In this document: positions 25,401 through 33,477 of the stretch, piece by piece
Layout: the number at the start of each line of letters is the position of its first letter
How positions within the stretch are numbered: position 1 is the stretch's first letter
Source: Sphingobacteriaceae bacterium
Lineage (GTDB): Bacteria > Bacteroidota > Bacteroidia > B-17B0 > Aurantibacillaceae
NCBI GenBank assembly: GCA_023251775.1
Contig: JAHEYC010000005.1
Location: forward strand, 27,869-77,381
Direction: 5' to 3'
DNA length: 49,513 nt
The notes under the pieces: model-generated
The model's input: only the letters and a program-made list of their open reading frames with translations
Told to the model about the DNA's origin: nothing
Database searches by the model: none
Program-made: the position numbers and the translations under genes

Positions 25401-25500
25401 CACAAATGTTGATATTTCGACACTTGCAAACGGAGTATATTTTATGACCCTAATTCCAAATGAAGGACAGTCTAAAACAATCAAGTTTATCAAAGAATAA
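22429..25500 (+). CDS. Large secreted BNR/sortilin-like propeller protein with PKD-like and T9SS domains
   Basis: The 1023-residue protein has a signal peptide (1-20), a helical N-terminal segment (about 25-115), then many propeller repeats carrying the Asp-box-like STDGGxTW motif (for example LWTSTDGGISW, LRSTDGGLTW, YKTNDGGVSW; about 120-770). An Ig/PKD-like domain follows (about 775-865), then a second small Ig-like domain and a type A sorting domain (VYPNPVSESLVI ... GVYFMTLI ... IKFIKE). Such proteins are surface or extracellular and often bind glycans or other cells; no catalytic residues are evident. It is monocistronic with a long upstream leader. Confidence 0.87.
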   Translation: MRSFFFFLGFITVTGFSFAQNWRDLIQKPNANFYEIQREFNMHYKEKEALREKEEHDINEESDGFEGFKRWEYFVEPRVYPSGDLALLNQTAKNFQDFLTRYHAEDPNQDLQLQSRIAAPAVWTPMGPFGSISGISVDGQYLKNGRLNFITIHPSNPLQLFVGAPAGGLWTSTDGGISWTTNTNNLPVIGCSDLAIDPINTNIMYLATGDAVLGNTQSIGVLRSTDGGLTWNSTGPLGGNQIRRLIINPVNPQILIAATNTGVYRTSNGCTTWTQVDSNWLCYDLEFQPGNPSIVYAGSWGDFKRSSDGGITWIQISNGIPNTGVYKMAVAVTPANPNVVYVVAGDNSNSTFLGFYKSLDAGVTFSIMPTTLNLFGWSDTGNDPGGSAYRQIAASPTNSNEVVVGALNVWRTPDGGGTWGIYGHWLGTNSPFIHADQQDIEFDANGTLYGINDGSIFKRTGSTWTDMSVGMNISQIYKIGTSALTPNKWITGHQDNGTPIYSSGTYSASLGSDGMDCFIDRTNDNNLFASWYFGNLKRSVNGGATWNAYTSGLTQMGSWVTPWKQDPQSPGIIYAGCTDMFKSVLATGTWTQIGTIPGSGWITEFAVAPSNNLVIYAVKGGTAPAIYKTNDGGVSWNNVTATVPLSITAMPTYVFIHPNTPNKAWLTLSGYSAGNKIFYTNNGGASWTNVTSNLPNIPANCGIYQNGSPDRIYIGMDAGVYYKDSLSTNWTLYNSGLPNTPISDMEISPADPNKLIASTYGRGVWKVDLANQPVSAFNYNGSSCILDPIQFNDASVNSPTTWSWSVTPNTGITINAPNLQNPSITFANPGTYTVALFTTNNVGPGNIYTQTITINPLPTVYAITSATQVCLDNVVWLTGIGANTYTWQPQNLTGNPVTYTPNATQTYTCYGTDVNGCIGKKLLTVSVKICSGLLQNTGETVFFTVYPNPVSESLVITYQTSGTSNVTIELSDPFGKVILKKDHLFSKNNFSTNVDISTLANGVYFMTLIPNEGQSKTIKFIKE

Positions 25501-25799
25501 AAGTATAGCAACAATTTGCCTGAGATCCTAAATTTCAATCTGGGTTTCCTTTGTTGTAGTTTTTCAATGGGAGACAAATTCAGGAGAACATCGATTTTGG
25601 TTTCTTGTGATCAGGATTAATAACTTAAGCTTAGGTCTAACCACATAAAGCTGTGTGTATCGACCAAGACTTACCCACAACTGCGGCTTACCATAACTTT
25701 CTTCCATTTCCCAAAATAAGTTAATAACATGCTTTATCTCCGCTTATAACACCATCCTTCCCTTTGAATTAGTTCCTATGATAAGGCATTAAGATTTTG
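25501..25799. other. Gene-free stretch
   Basis: About 300 bp between the propeller gene and the ChaN-like gene. I see no ORF, RNA gene or strong hairpin. Confidence 0.6.
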
Positions 25800-25807
25800 T
25801 AGATTTA
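25800..25807 (+). promoter_or_regulatory. Predicted -7 box of the ChaN-like gene
   Basis: TAGATTTA, 16 nt before the ATG at 25824. Confidence 0.4.
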
Positions 25808-25823
25808 TCATAAATTAAATTCC

Positions 25824-26774
25824 ATGAAAAACCTATTACTTCTTGCTACCGCTGCACTTTTCTTTTCGTTTGCATCTACAAATGACACGCTTACCGAGAA
25901 TAACTATAAAATATATTCTTCAAAAACTTCCAAAGAAGTAACCTTGAATGATATTATTTTAGAAATGAAAAATTACGACGTGGTATTCTTTGGCGAAGAG
26001 CACAATGATTCGGTGGCCCATTTTTTGCAAACGGAATTATTTAAAGGTTTATACGCTTCATATGGTGATAAAACAACGCTCAGCATGGAAATGTTTGAAA
26101 CCGATTGTCAGGTTGTATTAGATGAATATTTACAAGGTTTTATTCGCGAAAAGAATTTTTTTAAAGAAGCCCGTGTATGGAGTAATTACAGAAATTACAA
26201 ACCCATGATAGAATTTGCCAAAGAAAAAAAATTAAGCGTAGTGGCCGGCAACGCTCCCGCAAGATATGTGAACATGGCCGCGCGTAAAGGTTCTAATTCT
26301 CTTAACGAATTATCAGCTAACGCAAAAACATTCTTGCCTCCCTTACCTTATGATACAGCAACCGGCACATACTGGAAAAAATTTACCGATCTGATGTCGG
26401 ATGGAAAAAATGCGGGTATCAGTGCCAAAGACACTTCAAAAAAAGCCGCAGTTGCAGCAAATAGCATGATGCCAAAATATATGGTTCATTCTCAATCGTT
26501 GTGGGATGCAACTATGGCCTACTCTATTAGTAAAGTTTTTGCGAAGAACAGCAATGCTAAAGTTCTTCAATTGAATGGACGTTTTCATAGCGACGAAGGA
26601 TTGGGAACGGTAACACAATTAAAAAAGTACGCGCCAAAACTTCGCATCCTTATTATTTCGTGCATCGACGGAGGAAAAAAATTCCCGAAAGAGATAGATG
26701 TGAACGAGAACAAAAAATTGGGAGATTATGTGATCTACACCGATCCCAATGTACCAAGAACGTATAAGGAGTAA
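25824..26774 (+). CDS. ChaN-family (Tiki/EreA-like superfamily) exported protein
   Basis: The 316-residue protein has a signal peptide (1-18) and the family's metal/haem-site motifs: FGEEHND (Glu58, His60), LSMEMFE, a QSLWDATMA segment and NGRFHSDEGLG. ChaN proteins bind haem or act as Tiki-type metal-dependent proteins at the cell envelope. The usual lipobox cysteine is absent, so this member is probably soluble in the periplasm. It lies 43 nt before an unknown lipoprotein. The family call is firm, the activity is not. Confidence 0.87.
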   Translation: MKNLLLLATAALFFSFASTNDTLTENNYKIYSSKTSKEVTLNDIILEMKNYDVVFFGEEHNDSVAHFLQTELFKGLYASYGDKTTLSMEMFETDCQVVLDEYLQGFIREKNFFKEARVWSNYRNYKPMIEFAKEKKLSVVAGNAPARYVNMAARKGSNSLNELSANAKTFLPPLPYDTATGTYWKKFTDLMSDGKNAGISAKDTSKKAAVAANSMMPKYMVHSQSLWDATMAYSISKVFAKNSNAKVLQLNGRFHSDEGLGTVTQLKKYAPKLRILIISCIDGGKKFPKEIDVNENKKLGDYVIYTDPNVPRTYKE

Positions 26775-26817
26775 TTAGTGTTTTTCAAAACACATTCGCA
26801 CTTATTAAAGTATTAAA

Positions 26818-27255
26818 ATGAAAAAATACTTTTATATACTTATTATTTTTGCGCTTACATTCGCATTAGTTTCTTGTACTCAGGAAAAAGAAACTCCCGA
26901 ACCATTACCAAAAGAACGTGTTAAACATATTCTTGATTCGGTTGGACATTCAAACATTATTGCAACTTTTTACGAAGCGGGTGGCCTTACGGTAATGCAA
27001 TATGAAAATAAAGAAACGAAAAAGGCCCGCAAACTTATTTTTCGTTTGGGCTATCATCTTTTTATTGACAGTCTTACTTATTTAAAACCAAATGAGTTCA
27101 GGTCTCCACGTTTAAATACCAATTATATCATAAAAGATAGCACTGTTATTTCTATTCAACAGGCAAAAATAATCCATCCTTCTTCTAATTGGCAAGGGCA
27201 AACGCCTTGGCAGCAGCCTTATGTTACCATTTATACAAGAGTAGATTCTAAATAA
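26818..27255 (+). CDS. Lipoprotein of unknown function
   Basis: The 145-residue protein has a signal peptide ending in a lipobox-like LVSC (Cys20), followed by an acidic, proline-containing segment. The mature part is beta-rich (about 45-140) with no recognised domain. After the Cys come TQEKET, the acidic run that often directs Bacteroidota lipoproteins. It sits between the ChaN-like gene and a gene for a CX4CH protein; the box TATCTTTA just after its stop suggests that the next gene is transcribed separately. Confidence 0.75.
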   Translation: MKKYFYILIIFALTFALVSCTQEKETPEPLPKERVKHILDSVGHSNIIATFYEAGGLTVMQYENKETKKARKLIFRLGYHLFIDSLTYLKPNEFRSPRLNTNYIIKDSTVISIQQAKIIHPSSNWQGQTPWQQPYVTIYTRVDSK

Positions 27256-27262
27256 ATTTTTG

Positions 27263-27270
27263 TATCTTTA
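27263..27270 (+). promoter_or_regulatory. Predicted -7 box that decides the next start
   Basis: TATCTTTA, 10 nt before the ATG at 27281. It makes the longer TTG frame from 27260 unlikely. Confidence 0.5.
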
Positions 27271-27280
27271 TAACGTACCA

Positions 27281-27859
27281 ATGAAAAAGACATTCATAGT
27301 TTTATCCTTTGCCATTACCTTATTAATGGCTTATGCTGCTGTACCCGGCCCTTCAAGCTCGGGCGCACCGGCTTCGCATACAGGAGCTCCCGGCGAAAAA
27401 ACTTGCGGCGCTGTAGGCTGTCATGATGATAATGTGATAAATGAAGGCACGGCTTCTGTTTCTATTGAGGTTGGAGATGGAATTAAAAAATATGAAGCGG
27501 GACAAACTTATCCTATTAAAATAAGGATCACAGATGCCGATAAACTTCGATTTGGTTTTCAGATCACAGCTTTGAATGCTCAAACACAAACTAACGTAGG
27601 AAATTTTACCATTACCGATACAAAAAGAACTCAAATAGTAAAAAATGCATACCAATTAAAAGAAAGACAATATGCTACCTATACATTTAATGGAACTGAT
27701 GCCGTTACAAAAGGTATTGGCGAATGGTTCGTAAATTGGACCGCTCCAAAAAATTCTACAGAGCCTGTTACATTTTATGTAGGTGCAGTTTCGGCAAATG
27801 ATGATATGAGCGATAAAGGAGATAAAGTATATACAAGCTCATTAACCTTGAACAAATAA
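27281..27859 (+). CDS. Exported Reelin/choice-of-anchor-V-like protein with CX4CH motif
   Basis: The 192-residue protein has a signal peptide (about 1-20) followed by GAPGEKTCGAVGCHDD (Cys42, Cys47, His48), a CX4CH motif, and then a beta-sandwich (about 55-190) with the segments FGFQITAL and WFVNWTAP found in Reelin-like, choice-of-anchor-V proteins. It lacks a sorting domain, unlike the neighbouring paralogue. The CX4CH could hold haem c or another metal. I start at the ATG at 27281 because the signal peptide begins there and a -7 box lies just upstream. Confidence 0.8.
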   Translation: MKKTFIVLSFAITLLMAYAAVPGPSSSGAPASHTGAPGEKTCGAVGCHDDNVINEGTASVSIEVGDGIKKYEAGQTYPIKIRITDADKLRFGFQITALNAQTQTNVGNFTITDTKRTQIVKNAYQLKERQYATYTFNGTDAVTKGIGEWFVNWTAPKNSTEPVTFYVGAVSANDDMSDKGDKVYTSSLTLNK

Positions 27860-27866
27860 AAAGATC

Positions 27867-28745
27867 GTGAAAAATTTGATCGTCATAGCAAGTTTTGTAG
27901 GGTGTTTGTTCATTTGCGGAAGTTATACTACACGTTACATAAAAACATCAGGCTCTCATCCGGGTAGTACAGGTGCTCCACTTGATCTTACGTGCGCGCA
28001 AATGGGTTGCCATACCGATGCTCCGGTTATTTTAAATGCTGTAAATAATAATACACTCATCTTTTCAAGTGTCGATTCTTCTTATGTTCCCGGCGCGACC
28101 TATGTAATTACTGTTCAAGTTCAAGGTTCAGCCGCATCACCAACCGAAAAATTTGGATTTGAAATTGGTGTTTTAAAAGATAACGACAGCACAAACGTTG
28201 GTCAGTTTGCAATTATCGATCCTACACGAACACAGATCATCACGCATCCTATTGGAACAGATCTGCGTTATTCTGTTACACACCAAACATCCGGCACAGC
28301 TTCTCTTTCTACAAATTTTTGTTCGTGGACATTCAGCTGGACAGCCCCACCGGTTAATGAAGGAAAGATCACATTTTGGTATGCAACTATTTGTTCTAAT
28401 AATAATGGCATGGAGACGGGAGATAGAGTTTACTTGCATAAGTTCCAAATTCATCCAAATGCTTTATCGTCCGTTAAAGAAATTTCTGACGATTATGAAT
28501 TAAAAACATTTTTTGATCGTGATGCAAATCAGATCTGCATTAATTATGATCTTAAAGGACAAAGAAATGTACAGTTAACCGTGCTTGATGTGAGTGGAAG
28601 AACCATACATTCGGGAGCGAACATAAAACAAAGCGGCATTCAAAAGCAAAAAATTACATTGGGTTCCAATTATTCAAAAGGAACTTATTTGGTGCAATTA
28701 CAGATCAATGATCAAAAAGTGACAAAAAAACTGATCGTTAATTAA
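27867..28745 (+). CDS. Secreted CX4CH protein with T9SS sorting domain (paralogue of the previous gene)
   Basis: The 292-residue protein begins with GTG at 27867, 7 nt after the previous stop. It has a signal peptide, GSTGAPLDLTCAQMGCHTD (Cys43, Cys48, His49), the same beta-sandwich (FGFEIGVL, WTFSWTAP; about 60-195) and a C-terminal sorting-like domain (about 215-292; VQLTVLDVSGRTI, GTYLVQLQI, KKLIVN). The two genes look like a tandem duplication in which only this copy is routed through type IX secretion. No enzymatic residues are visible; the CX4CH suggests haem or metal binding. Confidence 0.82.
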   Translation: MKNLIVIASFVGCLFICGSYTTRYIKTSGSHPGSTGAPLDLTCAQMGCHTDAPVILNAVNNNTLIFSSVDSSYVPGATYVITVQVQGSAASPTEKFGFEIGVLKDNDSTNVGQFAIIDPTRTQIITHPIGTDLRYSVTHQTSGTASLSTNFCSWTFSWTAPPVNEGKITFWYATICSNNNGMETGDRVYLHKFQIHPNALSSVKEISDDYELKTFFDRDANQICINYDLKGQRNVQLTVLDVSGRTIHSGANIKQSGIQKQKITLGSNYSKGTYLVQLQINDQKVTKKLIVN

Positions 28746-28771
28746 TTTCACTCTAGCTTCACAAATTAATT

Positions 28772-29743
28772 ATGAAATATTTTTGGAGCATTTCTTTTTT
28801 TATTTTCATTTTCACCAGTGCCCAATGCCAGCAAACAAAATTTCTTACGGAGGTAGATAGCTTTGGAAATAACCCCGGAAATTTAAAGATGTTTGTCCAC
28901 TCGCCTTCCTCAACAAATAAATTACCCTTGGTTATTGTTTTACATGGTTGCGGAGAAAGTGCAAAAGCTGTGGCTGAATTAACAGGATGGAATAAATTGG
29001 CCGATCTAAATTGGTTCATCGTTGTTTATCCCCAACAAAAAATACTAAATAATCCCAACTTGTGTTTTAATTGGTTCTCCGAACGCGATAATGAAAAAGG
29101 CAAAGGCGAATGCGAAAGTATTTTTGAAATGATTGTGTTTGCCAAAAAGAATTACGGAATTGACAGTAACAAAATTTTTATCACAGGACTTTCCGCAGGA
29201 GCAGCCATGAGTGTTGTAATGGCAGCCACACATCCCGGACTAATTAAATGCGGGGCCATTTTTGCGGGCGGGGCTTATAAAATTGCCGACGATGCCATAG
29301 ATGGTGTAAAAGCTATGCGTGGAAACAACTATTTTTCAAAAGAAAAATTAGTGAAGGATGTGAAAACACAAAACCCAACTTATAAAGGGAAATATCCTAA
29401 CATGATCATTTACCAAGGACAAACTGATGCGGTGGTAAATAAAAAGAATGCACTTTTTTTAGTGAATCAATGGGCGGGATTAAATAATACCGACACAATT
29501 CCCGATAAAGTTGAACCTAATTATATGAGCGTTAAAGATATTACACGAACAGAATATCATGATTCATTAGGAAGAACACCCGTTATATTATATGAAATAA
29601 ATAATATTGGACATAAATTATTGATAAAACCCGGAGATAAAGAAAATGAAGGCGGAAAAAAAGGTATGTTTGGTATAGATAAAGGATTTCATTCCACCTA
29701 TCAAACCGCAAAAGAATTTGGGATCTTAAAGAAGAAGCAATGA
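28772..29743 (+). CDS. Secreted PHB-depolymerase/feruloyl-esterase-like hydrolase
   Basis: The 323-residue alpha/beta hydrolase has a signal peptide (1-19), the oxyanion-hole segment VIVLHGCGES, nucleophile Ser141 in GLSAGA, a probable catalytic Asp in YQGQTDAVV and a His in NNIGHKL. This is the arrangement of the PHB-depolymerase/feruloyl-esterase family (LpqC-like), which hydrolyses polyesters or phenolic esters outside the cytoplasm. An AQC near the cleavage site is not a good lipobox. The stop overlaps the start of the propeller gene (ATGA). Confidence 0.88.
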   Translation: MKYFWSISFFIFIFTSAQCQQTKFLTEVDSFGNNPGNLKMFVHSPSSTNKLPLVIVLHGCGESAKAVAELTGWNKLADLNWFIVVYPQQKILNNPNLCFNWFSERDNEKGKGECESIFEMIVFAKKNYGIDSNKIFITGLSAGAAMSVVMAATHPGLIKCGAIFAGGAYKIADDAIDGVKAMRGNNYFSKEKLVKDVKTQNPTYKGKYPNMIIYQGQTDAVVNKKNALFLVNQWAGLNNTDTIPDKVEPNYMSVKDITRTEYHDSLGRTPVILYEINNIGHKLLIKPGDKENEGGKKGMFGIDKGFHSTYQTAKEFGILKKKQ

Positions 29744-30783
29744 GAAAAGAAATTTTAGTTATAATCATCAGTATTTTTTTCTTCAAAAGCAGTTTTGCAC
29801 AAGAAACTTTATCGGTATCTCATTTTAATACACTTCCAAAACTTTCTATTCGCGCGTTGGAAGTTGTAAACGATAAAACAGTTTGGTTTGCTGCCAACAG
29901 GGGAGTTTGGGGCTATACCGAAGATTCAGGAAGAACATGGCACATCGATTCTTTAAAAGTGGATAGTATTTATCCGCAATTCAGATCTATGGCGGTATTA
30001 AATGATTCAACCGTTTTACTTTTAGGAATTGCTTCGCCAGCTTATCTTTTAAAAACAATCAATAAAGGAAAAACTTGGAAAGTTGTTTATAAGAACACAC
30101 ATCCCAAAGCGTTTTTTGACAGCATGGTGTTCTATGATAAAAAGAACGGATTTGCCCTTGGAGATCCTATTAACGGAAAAATTATGCTCATCAAAACAAC
30201 TGATGCAGGAGAAACATGGTCTCCCCTAGCCGACGATAAAATAGCATCTTTATCCGAAGGCGAAGCGTGTTTTGCTACAAGCAATACAAATATAGACGTT
30301 CACAAGAACATGTTGTGGTTCATAACGGGCGGAAAACGTTCGCGTTTATTTTATTCGAATAATTTGGGAAAGAGTTTTTTGACTTACAATACCCCCATTC
30401 CCCAAGGCGAAACAATGACAGGACTGTTCTCCTTTGATTTTTTTAATGAGAAGTTAGGAATTGTTACCGGAGGAAATTACGATAAAACAGATACTTCTAT
30501 TGTAAGTTTAGCTCTTACAAAAGATGGCGGTAAAACCTGGCAAGTCATTAAACACTCAAAACCATTTTTCGGAAGTTGCCTGCGTTTTAGAAATGCCACT
30601 GATGTTTTTATAACGGGACATGATGGCACATTTAGATATGATCTCAAAAAACAAAAAATGGAAGAGATCAAAGATGCAGAAGGAGAATCGCTCAAATTTA
30701 TGACACTTCGTTTCTCCCCTTCCGGTAAAGTTGCATGGATGGCAGGAGGAAACGGAAAAATTGCTTTGCTTAAGGGATTTTAA
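29740..30783 (+). CDS. Exported YCF48/BNR-type seven-bladed propeller protein
   Basis: The 347-residue protein has a signal peptide (1-20) and repeated propeller blades with Asp-box-like motifs (TEDSGRTW, TINKGKTW, TTDAGETW, TKDGGKTW), as in YCF48/HCF136-related proteins and sialidase-type propellers. There is no sorting domain. It overlaps the esterase gene by 4 nt, so the two are probably coexpressed and coexported. The role is likely structural or in binding; the family in bacteria is poorly characterised. Confidence 0.86.
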   Translation: MRKEILVIIISIFFFKSSFAQETLSVSHFNTLPKLSIRALEVVNDKTVWFAANRGVWGYTEDSGRTWHIDSLKVDSIYPQFRSMAVLNDSTVLLLGIASPAYLLKTINKGKTWKVVYKNTHPKAFFDSMVFYDKKNGFALGDPINGKIMLIKTTDAGETWSPLADDKIASLSEGEACFATSNTNIDVHKNMLWFITGGKRSRLFYSNNLGKSFLTYNTPIPQGETMTGLFSFDFFNEKLGIVTGGNYDKTDTSIVSLALTKDGGKTWQVIKHSKPFFGSCLRFRNATDVFITGHDGTFRYDLKKQKMEEIKDAEGESLKFMTLRFSPSGKVAWMAGGNGKIALLKGF

Positions 30784-30830
30784 GCAAAAATTCCATGCAG
30801 CTCCGCTGCAAGTTCGCGCTGGCTTTCTTA

Positions 30831-30975
30831 GCCACGAATTTCACTAATTTTCACCAATCTGTGTTTAAAATAATTTCACAAATCTATGTGTAAACTTGGT
30901 TGATCAGCAAACACAGTTTAGTGAAGTGCATTCGGCTACTACACACAGATTGGTGAAATTCGTGTAATTCGTGGC
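30831..30975. repeat. Long imperfect hairpin of CACGAATTT-type units, with small flanking hairpins
   Basis: Arms 30831-30863 and 30944-30975 pair with a few mismatches (gccacgaatt ... accaatctgtg). Short palindromes lie on each side: tgcag-ctccg-ctgca (30796-30810) and ctcggc-gta-gccgag (30988-31002). Together they fill the gap between the propeller gene and the next ORF. No gene is present in 30784-31063. Confidence 0.85.
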
Positions 30976-31063
30976 AAAATACATCGCCTCGGCGTAGCCG
31001 AGCCATTTGGTGTACCCATTTTTTTCAAAATTTTTTGTACCTTGTACAAACAAAAACCAGGTC

Positions 31064-31654
31064 ATGAAAACAAAGAACATTCTTTTGATCATCATCCTTG
31101 TCTTCTCATTCAAGTTATATTCAAAACTTGATACCATCATTGTTTTTACTTCTTATGAGAATTATGTAAATAAAATTGGCACCACCTATGATAAAATGGT
31201 GAATTATTACGGCACTATCAAAATGAAGATCACCGTTTCTAAAAATGCCGTTGAAACAACCATAAAATGTAAAGAGATCTGGGGATTTTTATATAATGGT
31301 CATTTATTTAGAACAGATATTCGCACGGGGCAAGTTGGTGAACTCATTGTTTTGGGAAAAATTTGTTATTACGAAAATGGCATTGCCCATTTGGAAATGA
31401 TACGTAACGGAACCAATCACGAAACTTTTAGCTTGGGATACTATTGTTATGTGTCGAAGGATCTTTCGTCGAAATTAGCGCCTTTCCCTAGTCCTGAGTA
31501 TCCAATATCAGACGCTAATAAGCAAATTAAAAAATTCAAAAGGGCAAATCCCGAGTACGACGATCTATTTAAGGCCATCAATAAAGATTATAATTATCAA
31601 AATGTACGCGCCAAAGTTATTATCTTTAATAGGAATTTTCCTGATGTAAAATAA
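31064..31654 (+). CDS. Exported protein of unknown function
   Basis: The 196-residue protein starts with a signal peptide (MKTKNILLIIILVFSFKLYS). The mature part is predicted beta-rich with no recognised domain; it has a CK, CYY and YYCY cysteine set. I start at the ATG at 31064 because the longer frame from 31007 prefixes an unrelated segment and contains a TACCTTGT promoter-like box (31038-31045) 18 nt before this ATG. It lies between a hairpin-rich spacer and a small lipoprotein gene. Confidence 0.72.
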   Translation: MKTKNILLIIILVFSFKLYSKLDTIIVFTSYENYVNKIGTTYDKMVNYYGTIKMKITVSKNAVETTIKCKEIWGFLYNGHLFRTDIRTGQVGELIVLGKICYYENGIAHLEMIRNGTNHETFSLGYYCYVSKDLSSKLAPFPSPEYPISDANKQIKKFKRANPEYDDLFKAINKDYNYQNVRAKVIIFNRNFPDVK

Positions 31655-31656
31655 AC

Positions 31657-31664
31657 TACCTTTA
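31657..31664 (+). promoter_or_regulatory. Predicted -7 box 4 nt before a start codon
   Basis: TACCTTTA overlaps the end of the preceding gene's trailer and is followed by tcaa and the ATG at 31669, predicting a leaderless mRNA. Confidence 0.5.
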
Positions 31665-31668
31665 TCAA

Positions 31669-32046
31669 ATGAGAGCTAGATCACTTATCATACTTTTTTT
31701 AATTTCCCTTCTTACCACCGATTGCAAAAAAGGCGATACAGGCGGCGATGCAACCGTTACAGCGTTTGTAATGCATCATAGTAAAGCCATTAATTTTCCA
31801 ACGGTTTATGTAAAGTTTGATGCGAAAGATCTTCCAAGCGATCCCACAACTAATTATGATCTAAAATTGGTTGGCGTGGACGAAAATCATGTTCACATTA
31901 AGAACTTACGCTACGGTAATTATTATTTATATGCCGTTGGATTCGACAGCTCTATAATGCTTCCTGTTAATGGTGGAATTCCTTTAACTATCAATTGGAA
32001 GAACAGACGTAATGCAGTTGATGTTACTGTACCCGTTACCGAATAG
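31669..32046 (+). CDS. Small lipoprotein with a beta-sandwich domain, unknown function
   Basis: The 125-residue protein has a signal peptide with a lipobox-like LTTDC (Cys19) followed by KKGD, as in many Bacteroidota lipoproteins. The mature part looks like a small carboxypeptidase-regulatory or transthyretin-like sandwich (VYVKFDAKDLP ... YDLKLVGVDENHVHIKNLRYGNYYLYAVG). It is convergent with another tiny lipoprotein gene 2 nt beyond its stop. No function is assigned. Confidence 0.75.
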   Translation: MRARSLIILFLISLLTTDCKKGDTGGDATVTAFVMHHSKAINFPTVYVKFDAKDLPSDPTTNYDLKLVGVDENHVHIKNLRYGNYYLYAVGFDSSIMLPVNGGIPLTINWKNRRNAVDVTVPVTE

Positions 32047-32048
32047 GT

Positions 32049-32249
32049 TTATTCTAATTCGCAAGCCGTGTAGCTTCCTACAGCCTTGGCTTTGCACTCT
32101 TCATCCGCTTTTTTCTTAGTTGTTTTAATGATCACATGTTCGTGAGCACCTGCTGCGGTGTGACAGCTGCATTCGTAATCTTTTTTGCAAGATATAAGAA
32201 CTACAGTACTAAAAAAGGCTAAGGTAATTAAGATGGAAGATCGTTTCAT
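32049..32249 (-). CDS. 66-residue cysteine- and lysine-rich lipoprotein
   Basis: This short protein has a signal peptide ending in a LISC lipobox (about residue 21), then KKDYECSCH and a second half with KKKADEECKAKA and TACELE. Four cysteines in the mature part could form two disulfides or bind metal. Small lipoproteins of this SCKKDYxCxC type are common and uncharacterised in Bacteroidota. It is convergent with the preceding lipoprotein gene. A TATATTTA box lies 19 nt upstream (minus strand 32276-32269). Confidence 0.7.
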   Translation of the reverse strand: MKRSSILITLAFFSTVVLISCKKDYECSCHTAAGAHEHVIIKTTKKKADEECKAKAVGSYTACELE

Positions 32250-32330
32250 TATTGAAGATTTAATACTGTAAATATAATAAATTTAAATTGTTGCCTTTTA
32301 TATATTTTCCTAAATTCGTTATTCCTATCT

Positions 32331-33263
32331 ATTAAAACAAAAACTAAAATACTCATAGCAGGCCTTGGCGGCGTTGGCGGTTACTTTGGCGGACTGATGG
32401 CAAAACAATTTCACAAAAATGCGGAAGTTGAAATTTGTTTTTTAGCAAGAGGCAAACATTTGCAAGCAATAAAAGATAAAGGCCTAAAAATACTAAAAGG
32501 CACTAGCGAATTTAATGCGATTCCATATTTAGCGAGTGATGATCCAAAAGAACTAGGTATTGCAAATTATATTCTCATTTGCACAAAGACCTACGATCTA
32601 AATTCCATTATTGAACAATTAAAGCCTTGCATTGATGAACACACTATTATTTTACCTTTATTAAATGGCGTTGACGGTTTCGAAAAAATAAAAAAACTCT
32701 TACCTCATAATACAATTTTGAACGGATGCGTATATATTGTATCACGTTTAAAAGAAGCAGGCGTAATAGAGAACAGTGGCAATATTGAAACACTTTATTT
32801 TGGAATTGATGGGAGTCCCGGCAAAGAATTGCAAACGCTTGAAACATTATTTAAACAAGCCGGTATTGAAGCCACACTCTCACCAAACATTTCTTCTATC
32901 GTTTGGGAAAAATTTATTTTTATTTCACCAACGGCTACGGCCACTTCTTATTTTAATACTTGCATTGGCGAAATTGTGGCCGATGAAAAAAAATTGACTG
33001 TCTTTACGCACTTAGTAGAGGAAGTAAAACAAATTGCATTAAAAAAGAAAATTGCCATTTCACCCGACATTTCCGAAAAAACCCTCGCCAAATTAAAAAA
33101 ACTTCCTTTCGACACTACGTCCTCTATGCATTCGGATATAAAGAACAACAAAACCCAAACCGAAGTAGAAGCACTCACCGCTTATGTTGTTGATGAAGCC
33201 AAAAGATATGGTATTGCTGTTCCAACTTATGAAATGGCTTATAAAGCATTAAAAAGAAAATAG
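32331..33263 (+). CDS. panE: Ketopantoate reductase family (PanE/ApbA), probable ATT start
   Basis: A two-domain NADPH-dependent reductase: the N-terminal Rossmann motif GLGGVGGYFGG, a C-terminal helical domain with the family lysine region (SSIVWEKFI) and the segment SSMHSDIKNNKTQTEVEAL near the end. PanE reduces 2-dehydropantoate to pantoate for coenzyme A. The first in-frame ATG (32397) falls inside the glycine-rich motif, so it cannot be the start. No ATG, GTG or TTG lies upstream in frame. ATT at 32331 gives the expected six-residue lead (KTKTKILIAG) and sits 12 nt after a TAAATTCG box. Confidence 0.85.
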   Translation: MKTKTKILIAGLGGVGGYFGGLMAKQFHKNAEVEICFLARGKHLQAIKDKGLKILKGTSEFNAIPYLASDDPKELGIANYILICTKTYDLNSIIEQLKPCIDEHTIILPLLNGVDGFEKIKKLLPHNTILNGCVYIVSRLKEAGVIENSGNIETLYFGIDGSPGKELQTLETLFKQAGIEATLSPNISSIVWEKFIFISPTATATSYFNTCIGEIVADEKKLTVFTHLVEEVKQIALKKKIAISPDISEKTLAKLKKLPFDTTSSMHSDIKNNKTQTEVEALTAYVVDEAKRYGIAVPTYEMAYKALKRK

Positions 33264-33278
33264 TCCTGTGTTTTAATT

Positions 33279-33401
33279 GCCACGGAGGCACGGAGACACG
33301 GAGAAGATCTATTATACTTTAATAAGACCAATGATATTGCTATATGTTTCCAATTTTATGTGTTATACCAAAAAAACTCCGCGCCTCCGCGTCTCCGTGG
33401 C
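33279..33401. repeat. Long imperfect hairpin of CACGGAG-type units
   Basis: Arms 33279-33303 and 33377-33401 pair with few mismatches (gccacggag ... ctccgtggc), built from repeated CACGGAG/A units around a ~70-nt AT-rich loop. It lies between panE and recA and is followed by an A tract. It resembles the other reiterated-unit hairpins of the window. Confidence 0.85.
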
Positions 33402-33477
33402 CAAAAAAAAGCCGAAAATTCTGTTAAATTCATAAATTTTTGCCTCTGGAACCCCTGTAAAATGGGCTATTTTAAAA

